Shown here piece after piece: positions 14,304 through 20,725 of a stretch of DNA of 64,000 nt. The stretch's first letter is position 1. Every line of letters starts with the position of its first letter. Both the position numbers and the translations under genes were made by a program. Source of the DNA: Streptomyces flaveus (GTDB taxonomy: Bacteria > Actinomycetota > Actinomycetes > Streptomycetales > Streptomycetaceae); contig NZ_BMPQ01000022.1 in the NCBI RefSeq assembly GCF_014647675.1, positions 1-64,000 of the forward strand. Reading direction: 5' to 3'. Under the pieces are notes generated by a model. That model was not told the origin of the DNA and searched no databases. It saw only the letters and a list, made by a program, of their open reading frames with translations.

Positions 14304-15824
14304 CTAGAACAGCCCGAGCGGCTTGGTGCCGTAGCTGACCAGGAGGTTCTTGGTCTGGCTGTAGTGATCGAGCATCATCTTGTGCGTCTCGCGGCCGATG
14401 CCGGAGACCTTGTAGCCACCGAACGCGGCACCCGCCGGGTACTGGTGGTAGCAGTTCGTCCAGACTCGGCCGGCCTTGATGGCGCGGCCCATCCGGTAGT
14501 TGCGGTTGGTGTCGCGGCCCCACACGCCGGCCCCGAGGCCGTACAGCGTGTCGTTGGCGATCTCCAGTGCCTCGGCCTCGTCCTTGAAGGTGGTGACCGC
14601 GAGGACGGGTCCGAAGATCTCCTCCTGGAAGACCCGCATCTTGTTGTGGCCCTTGAGGACGGTCGGCTCGTAGAAGTAGCCGTCCGCGAACTCCCCGCCG
14701 AGGGCGGGACGGTGGCCGCCGACGAGCAGTTCGGCGCCCTCCTTCAGACCGATCTCGACGTACGAGGCGATCTTCTCGACCTGCTGCCGGGACACCTGGG
14801 GGCCGATCATGGTGGCGGGGTCGAGCGGGTCGCCCTGCTTGATGGCGCGGATGCGCTCCAGGCAGCGGGCCATGAACTCCTCGTAGATGTCCTCCTGGAT
14901 GAGGGCGCGCGAGGGGGCGGTGCAGACCTCGCCCTTGTTGAACGCGTACAGCACGAGTCCCTCGACGGCCTTGTTCAGGAAGTCGTCGTCCTCGACGGCC
15001 ACGTCGTTGAAGAAGATGTTCGGCGACTTGCCGCCCAGCTCCAGCGTGACCGGGATGATGTTCTGCGCCGCGTACTGCATGATCAGGCGGCCGGTGGTGG
15101 TCTCGCCGGTGAAGGCGACCTTGGCGATGCGCTTGTTGGTGGCGAGCGCCTTGCCGATCTCGGCGCCGGGGCCGTTGACGACGTTGAGGACGCCCGGCGG
15201 CAGGTGGTCGCCGATGACCTCCATCAGCTTCAGGATCGACCACGGGGTCGGCGACGCCGGCTTGATCACCGTGGCGTTGCCGGCGGCGAGCGCCGGGGCC
15301 AGCTTCCACGCGGCCATCAGCAGCGGGAAGTTGAACGGGATGATCTGCCCGACCACGCCCAGCGGCTCGTGGAAGTGGTAGGCGATGGTCTCCTTGTCGA
15401 TCTCGGTGATCGAGCTCTCCTCGGCGCGGATCGCGGCCGCGAAGTAGCGGAAGTGGTCGGCGGCGAGCGGGATGTCGGCGGCGAGGGTCTCGCGGACCGG
15501 CTTGCCGTTGTCCCAGCTCTCGGCGATGGCGAGTTCCTCGCGGTGCGCGTCGATGGCGTCGGCGACCGCGTTCAGGACCGCGGCCCGCTGCGTGGTGGAG
15601 GCCTCGCCCCACTTGTCCTTCGCGGAGTGGGCGGCGTCCAGGGCGAGTTCGATGTCCTCGGGTCCCGACTTCGGGACCTCGCAGATCGGCTTGGCGGTGG
15701 CGGGGCACAGGTTGGTGGAGTACTCACCCGTGGTGGGCGCCTCCCACTTGCCGCCGATGAAGTTCTCGTACCGGGGCGCGACGTCGACGGGACTGCCCGT
15801 CCTGCCCGGAGCCTCGTACCTCAT
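14304..15824 (-). CDS. NAD-dependent aldehyde dehydrogenase (acetaldehyde type, ExaC/AldB-like)
   Basis: A 506-residue ALDH superfamily enzyme with full motifs: IIPFNFPLLMAAWKLAPALAAGN (NAD site), VTLELGGKSPNIFF (general-base Glu), catalytic Cys301 in NKGEVCTAPSR, and EEIFGPVLAVTTF. The C-terminal AAFGGYKVSGIGRETHK is typical of the acetaldehyde dehydrogenase group. It oxidises acetaldehyde to acetate, in the same operon as ADH and DUF779. ATG 15824 has AAAGG eight bases upstream; GTG 15833 is less likely. Together with ADH it forms a redox valve feeding NADH to the transhydrogenase. Confidence 0.95.
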   Translation of the reverse strand: MRYEAPGRTGSPVDVAPRYENFIGGKWEAPTTGEYSTNLCPATAKPICEVPKSGPEDIELALDAAHSAKDKWGEASTTQRAAVLNAVADAIDAHREELAIAESWDNGKPVRETLAADIPLAADHFRYFAAAIRAEESSITEIDKETIAYHFHEPLGVVGQIIPFNFPLLMAAWKLAPALAAGNATVIKPASPTPWSILKLMEVIGDHLPPGVLNVVNGPGAEIGKALATNKRIAKVAFTGETTTGRLIMQYAAQNIIPVTLELGGKSPNIFFNDVAVEDDDFLNKAVEGLVLYAFNKGEVCTAPSRALIQEDIYEEFMARCLERIRAIKQGDPLDPATMIGPQVSRQQVEKIASYVEIGLKEGAELLVGGHRPALGGEFADGYFYEPTVLKGHNKMRVFQEEIFGPVLAVTTFKDEAEALEIANDTLYGLGAGVWGRDTNRNYRMGRAIKAGRVWTNCYHQYPAGAAFGGYKVSGIGRETHKMMLDHYSQTKNLLVSYGTKPLGLF

Positions 15825-15865
15825 GATCGTCACCTTTCGCGAGGGTTGTGGTGATGTTCAGCACG

Positions 15866-17224
15866 CTAGGACCCGGAACGCTGCAGCAACGCTGCATGCC
15901 GTCGGACCTGCGGCAGTCGGGGAAGGAGAGTCGACTCGGTGTCCAGTGCGCGGGCCCGGGCCGCCACTGCGGCACGCTGCGGCGAACCAGCCGGCAGCGC
16001 GCGGGCGAGCGCCTGCCACGCGGGAGCGTCGTCGGCTCCCCAGGCCGCGTCCACCCAGCGGCGCAGCAGCCGGGCGTCGCCGCTGCCGAGGACGGCACCG
16101 CGCAACTGCTGCTCCAGGGCCCGCCGTTGCTCCACGACGACCGGCGCGTCGGAGCGCGGCAGCAGCGGACCGGGGTAGCCGGCCAGCGCCTCGCTCACCC
16201 GTCCTTCGGCGAGCAGCGAGGTCACGTCGGCGAAGTCGGTCCGCACCGGGCTCAGCAGTGCGTACGGCCGTGACCCGAGCAGGGCGGGACCGAGCACCGT
16301 GCGCAGCCGGGTCAGCTCGGCCCGCAGCGTCGAAGGGGACAACTCCCGCTCCGACAGGTCCACCGCGAGCCGGTCACCGGCCACGCCACGGCCCTCCAGG
16401 GCGAGCGCGACCACGATCTCGCTGTGCCGCGGGCTCAGTCGGTGGACTCTCCCGTCACACTCCAGCAGTGCGCTGTCCCGGCCCAGCGCCATCAGATGTA
16501 CGGCACCGTCCCGTCCCGGGCGGGACGCGTCCTGCGTACGCACCACGCGCCCGCCGGGATCGAGCAGTACCGCCGACGCGGTCAGCTTGCGGGCGAGTTC
16601 TGCCTCGGCCGCAAGCGCGGCACCCCGTACCGCGGCCAGAGCGGGGGGCGCGGCGATGGTGCCGCCGCCGGAGAGGTCGACGACACCGAGCACCCGGCCG
16701 GTGCCCGGATCACGTATCGGGGCGGCGGCACACGACCAGCCGTGCGCGGCGGCGCTGTAGTGCTCGCCGGCCACGATCTGGACGGGTCGGCCCAACTCCA
16801 GTGCCAGTCCGGGGGCGTTGGTCCCGGCCTGTGCCTCGGACCACACGGCGCCCTCGGCGAAGTGCATCCGCTCGGCACGCTCCACAGCCGCGGTGTCGCC
16901 CTCGACCCACAGCAGAGTGCCGTCGGTGTCACCGACCGCGAAGACGTGACCGTCGTCCGCGGCACCGGCTCCCAGCAACTCCCGGAACAAGGGGAGCACC
17001 GCGACCAGCGGGTGGGTACGCCGGTAGGCCGCCAGCTGTTCGGCCGTCCCGCGCAGCGGCGGCAGACGGCCGCCGTCGGGCTGTACGCCGCCCGCCGCGC
17101 AGCGCTGCCACGAGTCGGCCACCAGGCGCCGCACACCCTCCGGCGTTCCGAGCGAGGTCAGGAACCGCTCGTGCGCGGTGCGCAGCGCGGATGCCGAGGT
17201 GGCGGTGGCGGTGGCAGCATCCAT
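15866..17224 (-). CDS. GAF-domain transcriptional regulator of the ALDH/ADH/pnt operon
   Basis: A 452-residue protein. Residues 30-80 (LVADSWQRCAAGGVQPDGGRLPP) and the GAF region (about 85-215; EGAVWSEAQAGTNAPGLAL, HYSAAAHGWSCAAAPIRDPGTGRVLGVVDLSG) are of the AcoR N-terminal type. AcoR's AAA+ and Fis parts are absent. Instead, residues about 260-380 form a winged-helix segment (LSPRHSEIVVALAL, LSPSTLRAELTRLRTVLG, YALLSPVRTDF) followed by a BTAD-like helical tail (GYPGPLLPRSDAP). First gene of the six-gene operon, with tandem CCGNNCGG boxes 75-110 bp upstream. ATG 17224 is preceded by GGGAGG. Confidence 0.85.
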   Translation of the reverse strand: MDAATATATSASALRTAHERFLTSLGTPEGVRRLVADSWQRCAAGGVQPDGGRLPPLRGTAEQLAAYRRTHPLVAVLPLFRELLGAGAADDGHVFAVGDTDGTLLWVEGDTAAVERAERMHFAEGAVWSEAQAGTNAPGLALELGRPVQIVAGEHYSAAAHGWSCAAAPIRDPGTGRVLGVVDLSGGGTIAAPPALAAVRGAALAAEAELARKLTASAVLLDPGGRVVRTQDASRPGRDGAVHLMALGRDSALLECDGRVHRLSPRHSEIVVALALEGRGVAGDRLAVDLSERELSPSTLRAELTRLRTVLGPALLGSRPYALLSPVRTDFADVTSLLAEGRVSEALAGYPGPLLPRSDAPVVVEQRRALEQQLRGAVLGSGDARLLRRWVDAAWGADDAPAWQALARALPAGSPQRAAVAARARALDTESTLLPRLPQVRRHAALLQRSGS

Positions 17225-17299
17225 ACGACAAGCACCTCCCACGTGCCTTCCTCAAGTCCGGTCGCACCAGCCTCACCCGCATACCGGGGAAGGACGTAG

Positions 17300-17335
17300 G
17301 GGCCGAACGGCCCCTGTGCCAGGGACGCTTGGGCC
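17300..17335. promoter_or_regulatory. Tandem OsdR/DosR-like boxes upstream of the GAF-ALDH-ADH-pnt operon
   Basis: Box one GGGCCGAACGGCCC (17300-17313; extended dyad to 17299-17314) and box two GGGACGCTTGGGCC (17322-17335). The starts are 22 bp apart, about two helical turns, so dimers would sit on the same DNA face. Confidence 0.72.
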
Positions 17336-17456
17336 TTCGGCCATGGCGCACGGCCGCCCCACCGAGTGCGGGGTCGGGTACGGACGGGCACAGAGCCGCC
17401 GACCGGCTTCGGTGTCCGGTCCGGCGGCCCCATGGCGCCTGTCGGTTGTCGGTCTG

Positions 17457-18485
17457 TCAGCTCTGCGGGAGGCGGGCGACGACGTACTCGGTGAGGTCGA
17501 GGAGCCGGTTGGTGTAGCCCCACTCGTTGTCGTACCAGCCGAAGACCTTGACCAGGTTCCCATGGGCCTGGGTGAGCGGGGCGTCGAAGACGCAGGAGGC
17601 GGGGTCGCCGACGACGTCGCGGGAGACGATCGGGGCGTCGGACACCCGCAGGATGCCCTTCAGCGGCCCGTCGGCGGCCTCCCGGAAGGCGGCGTTGATC
17701 TCGTCGACGGTCACCTCCCGGTCCAGTACGAGGGTCAGGTCGGTGAGGGAGCCGTCCTCGACGGGGACGCGGACCGCGAGGCCGTCGAGGGTGCCGGCCA
17801 GCTCCGGCAGGACCAGGCCCACGGCACGGGCGGCTCCGGTGCTGGTCGGGATGATGTTCACGGCGGCGGTGCGGCCGCGCCGGAGGTCCTTGTGCGGGCC
17901 GTCCAGGACGACCTGGTCGTTGGTGTAGCCGTGGATGGTGGTCATCAGGCCCTTGTCGATGCCGAAGGCGTCGTCGAGGACCTTGACCATCGGTGCCACG
18001 CAGTTGGTGGTGCAGGAGGCGTTGGAGACGACGTGGTCGTTGTCCGGGTCGTACGTGCCCTCGTTGACGCCCATGACGACGGTGGCGTCAACTGCCTTGC
18101 CCGGTACGGACAGCAGCACCTTGCGGGCGCCGCCCTTCAGGTGCAGTCCGGCGTCCTCGCGGCTGCGGAAGCGTCCGGTGGACTCGATGACGACGTCCAC
18201 GCCCAGGCCGGCCCAGTCCAGGGCGGCGGGGTCGCGTTCGGCGGTCACGGCGATGCGGTGGCCGTCGACCGTGATCGAGGTGTCGTCGTGCTCGACCGTG
18301 CGGTGCAGCCTGCCGTACGTCGAGTCGTACGCCAGCAGGTGGGCGAGTGCCGCCGGGGAGGTGAGGTCGTTGACCGCCACCACCTCGACCGGGGTGCCGG
18401 CCGCTGTCTCCGCGCGCTCCAGCACGAGCCGCAGGTAGTTGCGTCCGATGCGGCCGAAGCCGTTGATTCCCACGCGCACGGTCAT
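17457..18485 (-). CDS. gap: Glyceraldehyde-3-phosphate dehydrogenase, type I
   Basis: A 342-residue GAPDH with GINGFGRIGRN at the N-terminus, the catalytic Cys158 in SNASCTTNC, the substrate loop RRGRTAAVNIIPTSTGAARAV, and WYDNEWGYTNRL at the end. Length and motifs are complete. Streptomycetes usually carry a housekeeping gap elsewhere in a glycolytic cluster, so this is probably a stress-specific paralogue; it has its own pair of CCGNNCGG boxes. It generates NADH and 1,3-bisphosphoglycerate in lower glycolysis. Confidence 0.95.
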   Translation of the reverse strand: MTVRVGINGFGRIGRNYLRLVLERAETAAGTPVEVVAVNDLTSPAALAHLLAYDSTYGRLHRTVEHDDTSITVDGHRIAVTAERDPAALDWAGLGVDVVIESTGRFRSREDAGLHLKGGARKVLLSVPGKAVDATVVMGVNEGTYDPDNDHVVSNASCTTNCVAPMVKVLDDAFGIDKGLMTTIHGYTNDQVVLDGPHKDLRRGRTAAVNIIPTSTGAARAVGLVLPELAGTLDGLAVRVPVEDGSLTDLTLVLDREVTVDEINAAFREAADGPLKGILRVSDAPIVSRDVVGDPASCVFDAPLTQAHGNLVKVFGWYDNEWGYTNRLLDLTEYVVARLPQS

Positions 18486-18521
18486 GTCCGTCGTCCTCCC
18501 GATCGATCCGTTTCTGTGTCG

Positions 18522-18539
18522 CTGCCAGCCTGCTGGCAG
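18522..18539. promoter_or_regulatory. 18-bp palindrome upstream of gap
   Basis: CTGCCAGC-CT-GCTGGCAG lies 37-54 bp before the gap start. It could be an operator for a local repressor or form a leader hairpin. It differs in sequence from the CCGNNCGG boxes. Confidence 0.4.
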
Positions 18540-18556
18540 TGGATCGGTTCGGGCTT

Positions 18557-18592
18557 GGGCCGGAGGGGGGCCAGGTGAGGGACGTTCGGCCC
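18557..18592. promoter_or_regulatory. Tandem OsdR/DosR-like boxes upstream of gap
   Basis: A strong box GGGACGTTCGGCCC (18579-18592) and a weaker box GGGCCGGAGGGGGG (18557-18570) start 22 bp apart, about 70-110 bp upstream of the gap start codon. Confidence 0.65.
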
Positions 18593-18618
18593 GGCGGACC
18601 TCGGTGCCGTACGGACTG

Positions 18619-19311
18619 TCAGGCCCCGTCGTGCTTGAGCCGCTCCTGAACCTGGGTGGCGATGACCGCGGCCTGGATGCGACGCTCCACGCCGAGCTTG
18701 GCCAGCAGCCGGGAGATGTGGTTCTTGACTGTCTTCTCCGCGAGGTAGAGCCGCTGGCCGATCTGGCGGTTGGTCAGCCCCTCGCCGATCAGCGCCAGGA
18801 TCTCCCGCTCCCGGCTGGTCAGGCCGGGCAGCGCGTCAGGTTCCTCTTCCTTCTGTTGGTCATTGCGCAGGCGGGCCATCAGCCGGGTGGTGGCGCTCGG
18901 GTCGAGCAGGGACTGGCCCGCGGCGACCGTGCGGACGGCGGCGACCAGGTCGGAGCCCTGGATCTGCTTGAGCACGTAGCCGGAGGCTCCGGCCATGATC
19001 GAGTCGAGCAGGGCCTCTTCGTCGTCGAACGAGGTCAGCATCAGGCAGGCCAGTTCCGGCATCTGCGAGCGTAGTTCGCGGCACACGGTCACACCGTCTC
19101 CGTCGGGCAGGCGTACGTCGAGCACGGCGACGTCCGGGCGCAGGGCGGGCACGCGCACCAGGGCCTGCTCCACATTTGCGGCCTCGCCGACCACGGTGAT
19201 GTCCGGCTGGTCGTCCAGCAGGTCGTGCACCCCGCGCCGTACGACCTCGTGGTCGTCCAGCAGGAAGACCCGGATCGCGGTCTTCGGGGTGGGCTGCTCG
19301 CTGTCCGTCAT
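18619..19311 (-). CDS. osdR: NarL/FixJ-family response regulator, DosR/OsdR-like
   Basis: A 230-residue two-domain regulator. The receiver has FLLDDHEVVRRGVHDLL (acidic pair), phospho-acceptor Asp65 in VAVLDVRLPDGDG, Thr93 and Lys115 (GYVLKQIQG). The LuxR-type helix-turn-helix is at 164-222 (LTSREREILALIGEGLTNRQIGQRLYLAEKTVKNHISRLLAKLGV). This architecture and the ERRIQAAVIATQ tail are those of mycobacterial DosR and S. coelicolor OsdR. It is transcribed divergently from a USP gene across a region with at least four candidate boxes, implying autoregulation. No histidine kinase gene is present in the window, unlike the osdK-osdR arrangement of S. coelicolor. Confidence 0.88.
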   Translation of the reverse strand: MTDSEQPTPKTAIRVFLLDDHEVVRRGVHDLLDDQPDITVVGEAANVEQALVRVPALRPDVAVLDVRLPDGDGVTVCRELRSQMPELACLMLTSFDDEEALLDSIMAGASGYVLKQIQGSDLVAAVRTVAAGQSLLDPSATTRLMARLRNDQQKEEEPDALPGLTSREREILALIGEGLTNRQIGQRLYLAEKTVKNHISRLLAKLGVERRIQAAVIATQVQERLKHDGA

Positions 19312-19405
19312 CGACGGCTCCTGTCCTGCGTCGTCTGTCTCCCGCACCGGAATCCGCCTGGTGGGCGTAACCGGTCCTTGCCTATCGCAGATCCTGCGCG
19401 ATTCC

Positions 19406-19520
19406 GGGCCGAACGGCCAGGGCCGATCAGCCCTTTCCCTTGTGGCGGTGCCGAACGCCGTGTGGGCCGGGCGGACCCCGGCCGACAGGGCCAAGCAGTC
19501 CGAATCGGGACCATCGGCCC
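19406..19520. promoter_or_regulatory. Cluster of OsdR/DosR-like boxes in the osdR-USP divergent region
   Basis: Candidate boxes: GGGCCGAACGGCCA (19406-19419), GGGCCGATCAGCCC (19420-19433, immediately adjacent), GGGCCGGGCGGACC (19464-19477) and GGGACCATCGGCCC (19507-19520). A weaker GGGCCAAGCAGTCC is at 19488-19501. The last strong box is about 100 bp before the USP start and the first about 95 bp before the osdR start. Confidence 0.72.
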
Positions 19521-19617
19521 CTGGAGTCGCGGCCGCCCTGTCGTGAGGCTCAGGGTGAGGGCCGGCGCAATCGTCCGCGGCCCGCTGGTCCCGTATCGGA
19601 CACGGAGGTCTCTTCCC

Positions 19618-20490
19618 ATGATTCGCCCCATCACCGTCGGCCTGGACGGTTCCCCCGAGAGCCTGGCCGCCGCCGACTGGGCAGCCCGCGAGGCACAGCG
19701 CCGCGGTCTGCCACTGCATCTGGTGCACGCCTGGATCTGGCAGCCGCACGACGTGCCCGTCGCGCAGGACCTGGACACGCAGAAGCACTGGGCCCTGCGT
19801 ATGCTGCGGGAGGCCGAGGAGGAGCTGCGCGGGCGGCATCCGGAACTGACGGTCAGCACCGAGCAGTTGTCCGACACCGCGGCCGAAGTGCTGCTGGGCC
19901 AGGCGGAGAAGGCGGAGCTGCTGGTACTGGGTTCCAGCGGTCACGGCACCGTCGCCGGGTTCCTGCTCGGCTCCGTCGGCCAGCGCGTACTCGCCCGGGC
20001 GAACAGCCCGGTGATCATGGTGCGGGCGAACGCCCGCTCGGCCGCCAAGCACGACGGCGGGGAGGTCGTGGTCGGACTCCAGGACCTGGGCGACCCGGCC
20101 GGGCCGCTGCTGGAGTTCGCCTTCGACGCGGCCGCCGCCCGCAGGACCGCGCTGCGCGTCGTGCACGCGCCGAACCTGCCGCCGCTGTACGGATACGGCC
20201 CCGCGGTCGGGCAGCAGGCCGGCCGAGAGGACGGGATCACGGGGCAGGCGGAGAAGGCGCTGTCCGACGCGCTCAAGCCGTGGCGCGACAAGTATCCGCA
20301 GGTCCCGGTCGCCCACACGGTCGAGCTCGCCCGCGCGTCCGGCGTCGTTCTGCAGGCCGCCGCCCAGGCCGGCCTCGTGGTGGTCGGCCGCAGGGTGCAC
20401 CGGCCCGCGCTCGGTATGCGCATCGGACCGGTCGCCCATGCCGTCCTGCACCACGCCGCCGCCCCGGTCGCCGTCGTCCCGCACGACTGA
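19618..20490 (+). CDS. Universal stress protein, tandem-domain
   Basis: A 290-residue protein with two Usp domains. Domain 1 (1-140) starts ITVGLDGSPESLAAADWAA and carries the ATP motif GSSGHGTVAGFLLGSVGQRVL. Domain 2 (about 150-290) ends VVVGRRVHRPALGMRIGPVAHAVLHHAAAPVAVVPHD. Tandem USPs of this kind bind ATP and are abundant in the DosR regulon. GGAGG lies before ATG 19618. It is the clearest direct neighbour target of the divergent regulator. An alcohol dehydrogenase remnant follows eight bases after the stop. Confidence 0.93.
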   Translation: MIRPITVGLDGSPESLAAADWAAREAQRRGLPLHLVHAWIWQPHDVPVAQDLDTQKHWALRMLREAEEELRGRHPELTVSTEQLSDTAAEVLLGQAEKAELLVLGSSGHGTVAGFLLGSVGQRVLARANSPVIMVRANARSAAKHDGGEVVVGLQDLGDPAGPLLEFAFDAAAARRTALRVVHAPNLPPLYGYGPAVGQQAGREDGITGQAEKALSDALKPWRDKYPQVPVAHTVELARASGVVLQAAAQAGLVVVGRRVHRPALGMRIGPVAHAVLHHAAAPVAVVPHD

Positions 20491-20498
20491 GGGCCGGA

Positions 20499-20618
20499 TT
20501 CCGCGCCGCCGGACGCACCAAGGTGATCTACGAGACCCGCCCGTTGGACACCGTCAACGACTCCATCGCCGAGATCCTGAGCGGTCAGATCAAGGCACGC
20601 ATCGTCTTCGAAATGTGA
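20499..20618 (+). pseudogene. C-terminal remnant of an alcohol dehydrogenase gene
   Basis: Forty codons ending in TGA encode AAGRTKVIYETRPLD, then VNDSIAEILSGQIKARIVFEM. This aligns with the last residues of the intact ADH at 12844-13857 (AAGRTQVIAEPRRLD...ARLVFEF) but is clearly diverged, so it is the tail of a second AdhA-type gene. The rest of that gene is gone. The deletion breakpoint lies only eight bases after the USP stop. Confidence 0.8.
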
Positions 20619-20656
20619 AACACCCGCGCCTGTCCGCCGCACGTCGCAGCCCGATG

Positions 20657-20692
20657 GGGACCGCGGGCGGGCCGCGTACGGCAAGTCCCCCC
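20657..20692. promoter_or_regulatory. Weak candidate box upstream of ppdK
   Basis: GGGACCGCGGGCGG (20657-20670) has a perfect left half-site only. A G/C-rich AGTCCC-containing stretch lies 22 bp downstream. It is 35-70 bp before ppdK. Evidence is limited. Confidence 0.3.
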
Positions 20693-20725
20693 GGGACACC
20701 GGATACCGGAAGGAGAGCACACGTC

